A stretch of 64,000 nt of DNA from Hyphomicrobium sp. (lineage in GTDB: Bacteria > Pseudomonadota > Alphaproteobacteria > Rhizobiales > Hyphomicrobiaceae), in NCBI GenBank assembly GCA_013141015.1, contig JABFRT010000004.1:1-64000 (forward strand), written 5' to 3'. Made by a program: the position numbers and the translations under genes. The notes below the pieces were generated by a model. The model worked only from the letters and a program-made list of their open reading frames with translations, made no database searches and had not been told where the DNA came from. This document shows, in pieces, positions 26,745-36,093 of this stretch (position 1 is its first letter; every line of letters begins with the position of its first letter).

Positions 26745-27538
26745 TCAGCTGCGGCCTCGTACCGTGAGAACGATGTGATATCGCCGTCAGCGTCCGGCGG
26801 GCTGATGTCATGTTCGGCTTGGACCGAACTGGCAATGGCGTCAAACAGCCAACGCAGTGCCAGCACCGACAGGGCCATGAACACCGCCGAATAGACAACA
26901 TCGGAGAGAAAATGTGCGCCTTGAGACATGCGGACAAGCCCTGCCACACCGCCCGCAGCAAGTCCGCTGAGTATCATCGTCATCGACCAGCGGCGCCACA
27001 AGCATGCACCGGCAAAAAATAGCGCAAATATTGAAGATGATTCACCGCACACGAATGAGCAATTGCGCACGCATTCCTTCGATGGAACAAGCGCAGCTGT
27101 AAAGTTTTGCGTTCCGCCAAATTCCACTACGTCGCGCGGACGGGCGCGGCCCAGTTGATCCTTGAGTGCGAGGTTGGCGACGACGCCTGGACCGATGGAA
27201 AGGCAAAGCGCCAAGAACAGCCACTTGGCAAAGCTGATCGAAAGGAATGACCGCACCCGGTCACGCGTGATCAGCAACGCTGCCACACACACACCACAGC
27301 CAACGAAATAGACGGCAATAAAAACATTGCGCAGCCCCCGCGAGATCAAGCCAGCTTCACCCACGAAATGGACGCCGTCGGTGTAGAACTGGCGCGCAAT
27401 CAGCAAATCTAACGATGGGAACACTGTCACCATCAGGACTAGCACTCCTGATGCGGCAAGCGTGATGGCAAAACCGTCCCAGGCGGAGGCGGCGGACGCT
27501 GGTCTGTCCAATAGCCCTGCAAAACCTAGCCGTTCCAT
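26741..27538 (-). CDS. PAP2-family lipid phosphatase
   Basis: A 265-residue membrane phosphatase with about six hydrophobic segments. Motif 1 is KDQLGRARP (K-x6-RP), motif 3 is 'RMSQGAHFLSDV' (with the catalytic His and Asp), and motif 2 is CGESSS in place of the usual PSGH, a form seen in the LpxE-type lipid A phosphatases. It heads an operon with the GT2-GtrA and ArnT-like genes. A role in dephosphorylating lipid A or undecaprenyl pyrophosphate before sugar addition is inferred from this context. Confidence 0.8.
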   Translation of the reverse strand: MERLGFAGLLDRPASAASAWDGFAITLAASGVLVLMVTVFPSLDLLIARQFYTDGVHFVGEAGLISRGLRNVFIAVYFVGCGVCVAALLITRDRVRSFLSISFAKWLFLALCLSIGPGVVANLALKDQLGRARPRDVVEFGGTQNFTAALVPSKECVRNCSFVCGESSSIFALFFAGACLWRRWSMTMILSGLAAGGVAGLVRMSQGAHFLSDVVYSAVFMALSVLALRWLFDAIASSVQAEHDISPPDADGDITSFSRYEAAAE

Positions 27539-27883
27539 CTCGCCCCCCTTGCGTCATAGAGGGACGACGCTAGAGGGCTATTGCGACATCGGCGCTGCAG
27601 TTGTCTTACACTTTTGTGATGGGCTCGCAGGGCCTAAGTGCGACGCCGCTGCGCGACCACGCCGCACCACCAACCCGCAACTTTTGATGTCTCGACGGTC
27701 AACGGGTTGCATGCAAGATCAATACCCTTGAGCAAAATCGCCAGCGTCTGTCACGCAACTGAAACAATCACCACATACTCGGCATACCGTATAGCGATCG
27801 AAGGTGCAGCGTTTCAGCCCCACGCGCGCAAGACGCGACCTCTGCCAATTTTTTTTCAAAGCCAATAGCCAAGGATTACCCGA
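27539..27883. other. divergent intergenic region, 345 bp, with Pho-box-like site
   Basis: Separates the PAP2 operon from the alkaline phosphatase gene. The only element I can support is the direct repeat at 27748-27765. Confidence 0.45.
27748..27765 (+). promoter_or_regulatory. candidate Pho box (PhoB site)
   Basis: CTGTCAC-GCAA-CTGAAAC: two 7-bp direct half-sites with a 4-bp gap. The first matches the CTGTCAT/C consensus and the second matches at five of seven positions. It lies about 120 bp before the alkaline phosphatase start, in the right orientation. Confidence 0.5.
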
Positions 27884-29626
27884 ATGCCGCGATGCGCTGT
27901 TGTAATTGCCATTTTCGCGGCTCTCCTGCCGCGAACAGCGCAAGCGCAGACGATCTATCCCATCGACAGAGCCGAGATTCTCGCCGGCGCAAAATTCGAT
28001 CTCAAGGTGGAATTTCCGCAAGCAGCGGAAAACGCGCTGAAGGTCACAATCAACGGCGACGATGCAGAACGCGTTACCGGCGCCAAGCCTGAACTCATCC
28101 GCAACGAAGAAGAGCAAATGCATTCAGCCTATTGGTTGCGTAACGCAGAGATTGGCAAGGCGGGCCGCTATGAAGTGACGGCTACAACCGCCACAAACAA
28201 AACAACGGTCGTTTGGAACGTCTACGACGCGCCAGAGCGCAAGGCCCGAAATGTTATTTTGTTCGTTGGTGACGGACTGTCGGTTGCACATCGCACCGCT
28301 GCGCGCATTCTGTCGAAAGGCTTGAGCGAAGGCAAGTATCACGGCAAACTTTCGATTGATGACATGCCGCATATGGCACTCGTCTCGACGGCCGGCACGG
28401 ACTCGGTCATTACCGATTCAGCAAACGCGATGAGCGCCTACACCACGGGGCACAAAACATGCGTGAATGCCATCGGTGTTTACTGCGCACGCAATGTGAA
28501 CCCGGCCTCGCACCCTCGCGTCGAAACCCTCTCGACACTCGCACAGCGCCGTCGCGGCATGGCTGTCGGCGTTGTCACCAATTCCGAACTCACCGACGCA
28601 ACGCCTGCCGGGATGGTCGCTCACACCCGCCGCCGCAACGAAATGAACGATATTGTCCGCATGTTCTACGATGTTAAGCCCGACGTTATGCTCGGCGGCG
28701 GCGGAGCGTATTTCGTTCCCAAAGGCCCTGGCAGCAAACGCAATGACAACCAGGACTACATCGCCAAATTCAAAAGCGATGGCTACACCTTCGCCAGCAC
28801 GGCGCAGACGTTGAAAGCCGCAGCAGCGCATTCTGAAACGCTTCAACTTCTCGGCTTGTTCAATGCCGAAAACATCGATGGCGCACTCGATCTCAAATAT
28901 CTGAAGAAGGGATCGGTTGGGCGCTATCCGGACCAGCCGGATCTTGTCGATCAAACGCGCGCGGCTTTGTCGGTTCTTTCCCGGCACCCAAACGGGTTTT
29001 TGCTGATGGTAGAATCTTCGCGCATCGACAAATATTCTCACGCACTCGATTGGGAGCGGGCAGTTTACGACACGATCATGTTGGACAACGCGGTCAAGGC
29101 CGCCAAAGACTTCGCCGCGGATCGTAACGATACGCTGATCATCGTTGTCCCAGACCACGCCCACCCAGTCAGTCTCGTCGGTACGTTTGACGATTCACGG
29201 CCAGGCGATACACCGCGCACCAAGCTTGGCGTCTACGCTGACGCCGAATTTCCGAATTATCCAGCACCCGATGCTGAAGGCTATCCGCCGACACCCGATG
29301 TGTCGCGCCGTCTCGCAGTCATGTTCGGGACCTATCCAGACCACTGCTTCTCGGGCAAACCGGATATCTCCGGCGAATTCGTTGCGGCGAAGATATCCAC
29401 CGACGGCAAAACCTATGTTCGCAACGAAGAGCACTGCAAGCCGGGTACAGTCCGCCTGTTCGGGAATCTGCCATTCGACGCGCCACAGGGCGTACATTCC
29501 GGAGATGACGTCATCCTGACGGCCATGGGACCGGGCGCCGAGGCGCTACATGGCCAGATCGACAATACATTCGTATTCCGGGCGATAGCCGGAGCCCTCG
29601 GGTTGGCTGCGGTCAGCAGACCTTAG
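27884..29626 (+). CDS. alkaline phosphatase (PhoA superfamily), exported
   Basis: A 580-residue exported phosphomonoesterase. A short signal peptide (VVIAIFAALLPRTAQAQ) is followed by about 100 residues of a beta-rich domain, then the catalytic core: metal-binding 'NVILFVGDGLSVAHRTAARI', nucleophile Ser179 in TDSANAMSAYTTGHKT, 'GVVTNSELTDATPAG', 'LMVESSRIDKYSHA' and 'IIVVPDHAHP'. These are the conserved zinc and magnesium ligands. ATG 27884 lacks a strong ribosome site. The C-terminal 120 residues (with 'PDHCFSGKPD' and 'EEHCKPG') are an added module. A Pho-box-like site upstream suggests induction under phosphate starvation. Confidence 0.9.
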   Translation: MPRCAVVIAIFAALLPRTAQAQTIYPIDRAEILAGAKFDLKVEFPQAAENALKVTINGDDAERVTGAKPELIRNEEEQMHSAYWLRNAEIGKAGRYEVTATTATNKTTVVWNVYDAPERKARNVILFVGDGLSVAHRTAARILSKGLSEGKYHGKLSIDDMPHMALVSTAGTDSVITDSANAMSAYTTGHKTCVNAIGVYCARNVNPASHPRVETLSTLAQRRRGMAVGVVTNSELTDATPAGMVAHTRRRNEMNDIVRMFYDVKPDVMLGGGGAYFVPKGPGSKRNDNQDYIAKFKSDGYTFASTAQTLKAAAAHSETLQLLGLFNAENIDGALDLKYLKKGSVGRYPDQPDLVDQTRAALSVLSRHPNGFLLMVESSRIDKYSHALDWERAVYDTIMLDNAVKAAKDFAADRNDTLIIVVPDHAHPVSLVGTFDDSRPGDTPRTKLGVYADAEFPNYPAPDAEGYPPTPDVSRRLAVMFGTYPDHCFSGKPDISGEFVAAKISTDGKTYVRNEEHCKPGTVRLFGNLPFDAPQGVHSGDDVILTAMGPGAEALHGQIDNTFVFRAIAGALGLAAVSRP

Positions 29627-29752
29627 CGCCGGTCTGCGATCACACCGTCATGGAACCTTCATCGCGCCGTAACCGGGACGTCGCGAATCCTCACTAGGTG
29701 TCGCGCCGTGTTGTGACTGTCGGCCTCTGGCCGCAACAGGACCCGGACCGAC

Positions 29753-31426
29753 ATGGGATTTGATCCAGCCGCACTCTCCACGCGCCGTGCCGTCATTGCA
29801 CAGATGGGGTACGGAGTTGCGGCACTCCTCCATCCGCGATCGCCCGCGATCGCTGCGAACCGTATGAACCCCGAGCATGCGCAAGGTTACGTGCGTGATG
29901 CACGATCCTCGCGTTCGAAGGATGATCCATCTTCGGACGGGGGAATTCCCGGCGTGATGGTGTCGAACGGCCGCGACGTGACGATCACAAGCGCAACCGG
30001 TTATTGGTCGCTGCCGGTGACATCCGGCGACAGCATCTTTGTAATCAAACCGGTCAACTGGACCTATGTGCAAACCTCAGGTATCCCGGAATTCTCCTAC
30101 ATACACCAGCCCGGTGGCACGCCGCACCATCTGAATCTGGCGGGTCCTGTGCTTGAAGACTCTGGCCCACTGCCACCGCAGATTGATTTCTATCTCAAGC
30201 CGGAGCCGGAACACGATTGTTTCGATGTGCTTCTGCTGGCGGACACTCAGGCGGCAAATGCTTCCGAGCTGGCTTACGTCCGCGAAGAGCTGCTTGCGCA
30301 CACGCGCAGCACCGGCGCACGCTTCGCCATAAATCACGGCGACGTCATGGGCGATGATCTTGGCTTACTGTCAGACTATCGCAATTTGCTCAGTGAAACC
30401 GGTATCGTTTGGCATCACTGCCCCGGCAATCACGACCTCAACCTCGATAGCGCAGATCCGGAATTTGCATTTGAGGCTTGGAAGCGCGTCATCGGCCCAA
30501 CGCACTACGCCTTCCAGAGCGGAGGCGCGACGTTCATACTGCTCAATAACGTCGATTACCTTGGCCGTGGCGCCGCGTTGCCAAACGGCAGGGCTTATCG
30601 CGGCCGCATCGGTGAACGCCAGTTGGCGTTCGTGCAAAACGTTCTGAAACATGTCGCAGACGACCAACTGGTGGTGGTGTCGATGCACATTCCCATGGTG
30701 AGCTTTGAATCACCGGACAATCCGTCAGATTCCACAGCCGACCGTCGTTTGCTGCTTGAGCTGCTCGCGAAGCGGCCGAACACGTTGAGCTTTGCTGGGC
30801 ATTCCCACACGACCGAACATCACTACTTGGGGAGCGATGACGGATTTGCCCGCGCCACCCCGCACCATCACCACGTGCTCACCGCATTCTGCGGAAGCTG
30901 GTGGAGCGGCCCTCATAACGAACGCGGTATTCCGGTTGCCGATAGCCGCGACGGCAGTCCGCGCGGGTTTCATGTCTTGAGCATCCGCGGCAACGCCTAC
31001 ACCACACGGTTTGTTCCTGTTACGGGAGCGGATGAGCGCAATTCGAGAGTTGCTGTGCATCGACCGGATCGCCTTAGCGCCACCGGCCGACATGAAACAG
31101 GCCATGACGCAGCCCAAAGCCCTCACCTGCTCGTTGATGTCTTTGATGGCGGGCCACGCACCCGCGTGACGTGTGAAGTGGAGGGCGCTCCAGGTCTTTG
31201 TTTCGAGCTTTCGAGGTCGAGGATTCCCGATCCCTACATCGTTCATTCGTTTGCCAACCACCGCGAAAGCCTGAAGCCCTGGGTGGAGGCCTCGGTGTCT
31301 TCGCACATCTGGACGGCGCAAATTCCGATAGCACTGCATTCGGGCTCCCATACATGCTCTATTCGGGTCGTAACGGAATACGGTGACGAACACCTCCGCC
31401 CATATACACTCAGCCTCGGCACGTAA
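29753..31426 (+). CDS. exported calcineurin-like metallophosphoesterase
   Basis: A 557-residue protein with three parts: an N-terminal region of about 155 residues that looks like a carbohydrate- or lipid-binding beta domain (SSDGGIPGVMVSNGRDVTIT...GYWSLPV), a metallophosphoesterase core (LLLADTQ, NHGDVMGDD, CPGNHDLN, VVSMHIP, FAGHSHTTEHH carry the expected Asp, Asn and His ligands), and a C-terminal beta domain of about 110 residues. The N-terminus (RRAVIAQMGYGVAALL) may be a signal. It follows the alkaline phosphatase gene by 126 bases. Substrate unknown. Confidence 0.85.
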   Translation: MGFDPAALSTRRAVIAQMGYGVAALLHPRSPAIAANRMNPEHAQGYVRDARSSRSKDDPSSDGGIPGVMVSNGRDVTITSATGYWSLPVTSGDSIFVIKPVNWTYVQTSGIPEFSYIHQPGGTPHHLNLAGPVLEDSGPLPPQIDFYLKPEPEHDCFDVLLLADTQAANASELAYVREELLAHTRSTGARFAINHGDVMGDDLGLLSDYRNLLSETGIVWHHCPGNHDLNLDSADPEFAFEAWKRVIGPTHYAFQSGGATFILLNNVDYLGRGAALPNGRAYRGRIGERQLAFVQNVLKHVADDQLVVVSMHIPMVSFESPDNPSDSTADRRLLLELLAKRPNTLSFAGHSHTTEHHYLGSDDGFARATPHHHHVLTAFCGSWWSGPHNERGIPVADSRDGSPRGFHVLSIRGNAYTTRFVPVTGADERNSRVAVHRPDRLSATGRHETGHDAAQSPHLLVDVFDGGPRTRVTCEVEGAPGLCFELSRSRIPDPYIVHSFANHRESLKPWVEASVSSHIWTAQIPIALHSGSHTCSIRVVTEYGDEHLRPYTLSLGT

Positions 31427-31448
31427 CGTGCTTAGAACGGATGATGCA

Positions 31449-31928
31449 ATGGCAATTGAAATCGAGCGCAAATTTCTTGTCACAAATGACAGCTGGCTGA
31501 AAAAGGCGGCCCCCGCCGCGCGGCTCCAACAAGCTTACCTATGTAAGACGGGGCCATTGAGCATCCGGGTACGAACGTCGCCTGGCGGCCAGGCATTTCT
31601 GACGATCAAGACGGCCGAAGCGGGCCGCGAACGATTTGAGTTCGAATACACTATTCCCGCGGCTGACGCGGCACACCTGCTGCAACACAGAACCGGCAGT
31701 TTAATTGAAAAGACGCGCCACATCGTTCTGGACGGAGGGAACCGCTGGGAAGTCGATGTATTTTCGGGGGAGAACGAAGGCTTGGTGATCGCTGAATTGG
31801 AACTTACCGCGGCGGACCAAGCTTTCGGACGGCCGTCATGGCTCGGCGCCGAGGTGACCAGCGATGCGCGGTATTACAATGCCAATCTTGCCAAGCACCC
31901 GTTTGCCACTTGGCGCGCCGGAAACTGA
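31449..31928 (+). CDS. CYTH-domain triphosphate tunnel metalloenzyme
   Basis: A 159-residue CYTH protein starting with the signature EIERKFLV. Other typical elements: 'QAYLCKTGPLSIRVRTS', 'AFLTIKT', 'RFEFEYTIP', 'EKTRHIVL' and the acidic closing strand 'LVIAELELTAADQ'. Members hydrolyse inorganic triphosphate or other triphosphates. It sits between a phosphoesterase and PPK2, so a role in polyphosphate/triphosphate turnover is likely. Its start ATG 31449 is 22 bases past the preceding stop. Confidence 0.92.
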   Translation: MAIEIERKFLVTNDSWLKKAAPAARLQQAYLCKTGPLSIRVRTSPGGQAFLTIKTAEAGRERFEFEYTIPAADAAHLLQHRTGSLIEKTRHIVLDGGNRWEVDVFSGENEGLVIAELELTAADQAFGRPSWLGAEVTSDARYYNANLAKHPFATWRAGN

Positions 31929-32096
31929 AGGCTGCAAGTCTGCATCGTGGCTTTGGCCGCGGATGCGGCCGCCGGATCTGTTCTGGCAATTGCGTGTCAC
32001 AAATCTGTAGTATCACCGATGCACTCAAACGAATGAGCGCGCGGGCGGAGTTCCGTGACAGGCGTCAACCAGCGAAAGTAACATTGGATTGCCGAC

Positions 32097-33026
32097 ATGA
32101 CCGGTCCATCGACCAAACCTCCCCTGAGTACACTTGAAAAGCGCGTGGAAGCAGAACTGCTCGACAGTTTAGACGAAGAGCTTGAAATCGAGATGGATGA
32201 CGACCGTGTTTCGCGACTGCTCTCCGGACAATCCGAGAGCGCCGCCATCGTCACCGCCGACCGGCAATTCTATTTCCAAGAACTCTTCCGGCTCCAGCGT
32301 GAGCTTGTGCGGCTGCAGGATTGGGTAGCCCACCACAAAATCAAGGTTGCGGTAATCTTCGAGGGGCGGGACGCAGCCGGCAAAGGCGGCGTGATCAAAC
32401 GGATTACCCAACGGCTGAACCCGCGCGTCTGCCGGGTGGTTGCTCTACCGGCGCCCAACGAACGTGAAAAGTCACAGTGGTACTTTCAGCGCTACGTTCC
32501 TCATCTCCCTGCTGGAGGTGAGATCGTGCTGTTCGACCGCAGCTGGTACAATCGGGCAGGTGTTGAACGGGTGATGGGATTCAGCACTGAGCCGGACGTT
32601 GAGGAGTTCTTCCGCTCAACACCTGAATTCGAAAAGATGCTTGTTCGGTCCGGCATCAAGCTCATCAAATATTGGTTTTCGATTACCGATGACGAACAGC
32701 ACTTCCGGTTTCAGATGCGGATTCAGGACCCATTGAAGCAATGGAAATTGTCGCCAATGGATCTCGAATCACGCCGCCGCTGGGAGCAATACACTAAAGC
32801 CAAAGAGGATATGTTGGAGCGCACGCATATTCCGGAGGCGCCGTGGTGGATTGTCGAGGCCGTCGACAAGAAAAAGGCCCGCCTCAACTGCATCCATCAT
32901 TTTCTCAACCAGTTCCCATACCAGGATGTTGCGCGGCCACTGGTCGAGTTGCCGGAGCGCGTACGCAATCCCGATTACACCCGGGACCCGGTTCCGGACC
33001 AGATGTATGTGCCCGAGGTCTACTGA
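32097..33026 (+). CDS. ppk2: polyphosphate kinase 2, second copy
   Basis: A 309-residue PPK2 with Walker A FEGRDAAGKGG, Walker B LFDRSWYNRAGVERV and lid 'RFQMRIQDPLKQWKLSPMD'. It belongs to the one-domain class like the copy at 16609-17664, with a different acidic N-terminus (LLDSLDEELEIEMDDD) and a short C-terminal tail. The upstream neighbour is the CYTH triphosphatase (168-base gap). Confidence 0.93.
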   Translation: MTGPSTKPPLSTLEKRVEAELLDSLDEELEIEMDDDRVSRLLSGQSESAAIVTADRQFYFQELFRLQRELVRLQDWVAHHKIKVAVIFEGRDAAGKGGVIKRITQRLNPRVCRVVALPAPNEREKSQWYFQRYVPHLPAGGEIVLFDRSWYNRAGVERVMGFSTEPDVEEFFRSTPEFEKMLVRSGIKLIKYWFSITDDEQHFRFQMRIQDPLKQWKLSPMDLESRRRWEQYTKAKEDMLERTHIPEAPWWIVEAVDKKKARLNCIHHFLNQFPYQDVARPLVELPERVRNPDYTRDPVPDQMYVPEVY

Positions 33027-33034
33027 AATCGCGT

Positions 33035-33063
33035 TGGGTGCCGGGCACTGCTCCCGGCACCCA
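33035..33063. terminator. hairpin between convergent genes
   Basis: An 11-bp perfect stem (TGGGTGCCGGG / CCCGGCACCCA) with a 7-base loop. There is no T-run on either side, so it may stop convergent transcripts with Rho or protect 3' ends. Confidence 0.6.
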
Positions 33064-33093
33064 TTGGCGGCATCAGCCACACGAAACGGGCTG

Positions 33094-34704
33094 CTACTTT
33101 TCAAGCCATACTTCTACGCGGCGGTTGAATTGACGGTCCGTATCGGTGTCGTTGCAGCTGACCGGAGCCAGTTCGCCGTAACTTTTGACGGAGAGCTGAG
33201 GCGCGCTTGCCCCAAGTTCGCCAAGGGCATTCTGGACCGCGCGGGCACGCGCGTCTGCCAGATTGAGGTTGCTGCGAAAGTTCCCGACGTTGTCTGCAAA
33301 GCCTGCGAGGATCAGCGACTTCCCTTTGAAACGTCCGCCTGCCAGCACATCGCGAAGGCGCGCAATATCGCCGAGCGCCTTGTTGTCGAGCGTGAAAGAA
33401 CCTGTCTGAAAGCGGAATGTCGTCGACAGCCGTTCCCTGGCTTTTACGTCAGTCATGAGCGCCGCCATCAAACGCTCATCGAAATCTTCGGCCGTGGCAT
33501 TGAGGGCCTGCGCGAAGCGCGCAGCTTGCGCATCATATGCAATTGTTTCCGGAACTTGATCAATGAAATCCGCCGCCTTGATGATTGGTTGCGCCTTCGG
33601 CGAAAGAGCGAATTCTAAAATGCCGCGAGCAAGAGCACTCTTGGGTTCGCCTTTTGTGTACAAGAACAATCTCCGCGACAGCGGATATTCCTCTGTCTTG
33701 ATCGAGAAAATGCTTGGCGGACTGACTAGACCGCAGCTCGTCTCGATGTTCAGAGCCTTGGCATTGCGCTGATAGGCAATACCTGTAAATCCGATACCCA
33801 GAGGATCCTGAGCAACCCAATCCGACTGCTCCGCGTGGTTCTCAGTCCGCTTCGCATCAGGTGTAAGTTCGAGTTTTCGCGGCTTCAGAACGAGCGATTC
33901 AAATGTATCGAACGTCCCATTCTGAGCGGACGGCGAATAGACATTGATCTTGCCGGCCGGCTGTCCAACTTCTGACCAATCACGAATCTGACCTGAGAAT
34001 ATTTTGGCAATTGTGTCGATGGGGAGAGAGACGGTGTTGTTGCTCTGCGAGACAAGTACCATCAGACCATCAAGACCGATGACGTGTTCGCTGCCAGGAG
34101 CGGCGGCATTCGCGAATCCCGCGGCCTGAAGCTTTTTCACTTCTTCGGGCTTGATGGGACGCGACGACATGCCAATGTCGGTCATACCCTTCTCAAGTTC
34201 CGTGAATGCCGTCGATGAACCATGGCGGTGCAGGCCAACAGCACCCATTTCCCGTCCATCTGCCGCCGTAAAGCGGAAATCTAGGTCAAGCGGGTTCTCG
34301 CCAACAATCTTCGTCACCTTTGCGCCTGCTGCCTCACCATATGCCGTAACGAAGGCCGGCATGAGCTGGTTGCCGACGGTATTTGAGCCGGCAATCGAAA
34401 TCCGTCCTTCGACCGTCGCTGTCTGACCGGTGCCAGCAGCTGGGGCTGAAATAATTTCGTTCCCCTTTGGGCACCCGCCGCCAATACAGTCGAAGCGTGA
34501 GGCATCGAGAGACATCGTGCCGAGCGACTTTGATGAGATCGTATATTTCGACCGGTCGAACGACCTGAGATCGCCTGTGACTTGAAAATCTCCCCCCTTC
34601 ATCCGGAGAGTGACTTCTGCGGCGGAAACGGCTGTGGCGCCCACCGCGAAGATCGAACACGCAACAAGTCCGGCTGTCATAAACAGAAAAACGCGCTTAC
34701 TCAT
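33094..34704 (-). CDS. PstS-like substrate-binding / OmpA-like fusion protein
   Basis: A 536-residue exported protein. Order: signal peptide (VFLFMTAGLVACSIFAVGATAVSA); a short domain to about 95; a periplasmic phosphate-binding-protein-like domain at about 97-365 with GSNTV, 'MSSRPIKPEE', 'IFSGQIRDWSEVG' and 'GFTGIAY'; and an OmpA-like peptidoglycan-binding domain at about 425-535 (LILAGFADNVG, LNLADARARAVQNAL, NRRVEVWL). This architecture is known as the phosphate ABC substrate-binding/OmpA family. No pst permease is nearby. It is the last gene of the SrfB/SrfC operon, and the ligand in that context is unknown. Confidence 0.88.
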   Translation of the reverse strand: MSKRVFLFMTAGLVACSIFAVGATAVSAAEVTLRMKGGDFQVTGDLRSFDRSKYTISSKSLGTMSLDASRFDCIGGGCPKGNEIISAPAAGTGQTATVEGRISIAGSNTVGNQLMPAFVTAYGEAAGAKVTKIVGENPLDLDFRFTAADGREMGAVGLHRHGSSTAFTELEKGMTDIGMSSRPIKPEEVKKLQAAGFANAAAPGSEHVIGLDGLMVLVSQSNNTVSLPIDTIAKIFSGQIRDWSEVGQPAGKINVYSPSAQNGTFDTFESLVLKPRKLELTPDAKRTENHAEQSDWVAQDPLGIGFTGIAYQRNAKALNIETSCGLVSPPSIFSIKTEEYPLSRRLFLYTKGEPKSALARGILEFALSPKAQPIIKAADFIDQVPETIAYDAQAARFAQALNATAEDFDERLMAALMTDVKARERLSTTFRFQTGSFTLDNKALGDIARLRDVLAGGRFKGKSLILAGFADNVGNFRSNLNLADARARAVQNALGELGASAPQLSVKSYGELAPVSCNDTDTDRQFNRRVEVWLEK

Positions 34705-34754
34705 TTTAGTGCTCCAATAGATTGTTCTGCGTTGTGTTGGTCAAAATCGTCCGG

Positions 34755-36078
34755 TCAGCGATTGAGCCGCAAATCTGGAATGGCTCCAGCATTGCGCCGC
34801 GCTGCGGCACTCAACGGCACGCCGCATTTAGCCGATGGTATGATGCCGCTTTCCCTGCGGATGGAGCCGTTGGGCGATCGAACAACAGTTTCAAACGCCA
34901 GCTGGGCGTTGGACCCATCACCGCAGTTCTCACCCTCAGGTGTCGCGCCGCGGCTCTCAAAATCGAGGCCAAAAGTCACGACACCGCGCGTTTGGCCGGG
35001 CGAATGTAGAAACGTATAGACTTCAACTTTTGAACCAGCGCGCTGGCCGTCGTCTGAGCGCGATATAAAGCCGTGCCCCAGGCCATCCGCCTTGGACTGC
35101 GCCGACGCATCAGCAGACGCCGATGGGTTTCCCTGCCAGAGATGACCAGGAGCACCAGCGATAGATGCATACTCAAAGGCATGGAGATCGACATTTACAG
35201 GTGAGGTCCAAAGCACAGCCGTCTTTGAAACTTTGTCCAGATCAAGCCCCGCAAGGCTGATCTTTGCTGGCGCGAAGCCTTCGATTTCAACCATCGCGCC
35301 CGGTTCTGGTCCAAAGATCAGGTCAAGCGCAGCCGACAGGTTGCCATCGGTTCCAATCGTAAGATTGGACGCGAGGCCCTCGTAGTGGATCACTACCGGC
35401 TTTCCAACTTGGCAGGGTGCTGAAATTTCGACCATAGCGATGCCACCCGCAAGTGGCCTCGACTGTATGACCGGCGTAGGACATTTGGTTGGCTCTGATG
35501 CCAGAGACTTTTGCTGCTCGGCGCCTGGGAGCGCAGCCGTGTTCCCGGTTTCTGCAGCGCGCTTCTTCTTGGATTCTTCAACGAGTATCTCGACGTCGGC
35601 AGCTCTTCGCTTGAGTGCGTTCTCAGCGTTGCGCACCCGTTCTGCCTCAGCAGCCAAACGCTTCTCCTCGCTTCTCATCGTCGGCCTTACGCTTAGCCTC
35701 AGCCTCAGCAGCCAAACGCTTCTCGTCGTCGGCCTTACGCTTGGCCTCAGCCTCAGCAGCCAAACGCTTCTCATCGTCGGCCTTACGCTTGGCCTCAGCC
35801 TCAGCAGCCAAACGCTTCTCGTCGTCGGCCTTACGCTTGGCCTCAGCTTCTACTTCAGTGGCAAGACGCTTCTTCTCCTCCTCTGCGGAGGCGGCCGCAG
35901 CTTTATCCAGTTGCACCGACGACGGTGCGGTATCCTCCGCAGCACCCGAGCCCGGCAAGCGGCGGTGATCGACAAAGTCCGGAACAGTCTTTGTCCGTGG
36001 TGGCGCGCTTTGCGCTGCGGCGTCATTTATCACGGTCATGGATAGTGCTGCCAGCAGCAGAACTTCAATACGGCGCAT
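34755..36078 (-). pseudogene. secreted coiled-coil repeat protein, broken by a 10-bp insertion
   Basis: Two overlapping frames read as one gene. Residues 1-22 are a signal peptide (VLLLAALSMTVINDAAAQ), then a TolA-like helical tract with four 16-residue units close to KRKADDEKRLAAEAEA. In the fourth unit the frame breaks (stop at 35647); the +1 frame resumes at once with EEKRLAAEAERVRN and continues to a globular C-terminal domain of about 250 residues with four cysteines (KCPTPV, APCQVG, ENCGDG, AKCGVP), ending at 34755. The break is an extra 10 bases made by a repeated octamer. It may be a true lesion, a switch, or an assembly error; the intact C-terminal frame suggests it is recent. Confidence 0.75.
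35650..35850 (-). repeat. 48-bp tandem repeats (TolA-like helix), about four units
   Basis: Four consecutive units of 48 bp, nearly identical at DNA level (differences such as gat/gac), encode a 16-residue Lys/Glu/Ala-rich heptad-like helix. The last unit carries the 10-bp insertion at 35659-35676. Confidence 0.88.
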
Positions 36079-36093
36079 ATCATCCTCGAACTT

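Noticed and set aside
32050-32067. A second Pho box near the PPK2 gene (CTGTCAC half-site on the minus strand)
   Set aside because: Only one half-site is good; the second half (CTCCGCC) does not match and the orientation is away from PPK2.
34755-36078. Reading the repeat protein as two independent genes
   Set aside because: The downstream frame has no start signal outside the repeat, continues the same repeat helix at once, and a ten-base deletion joins the two parts exactly.
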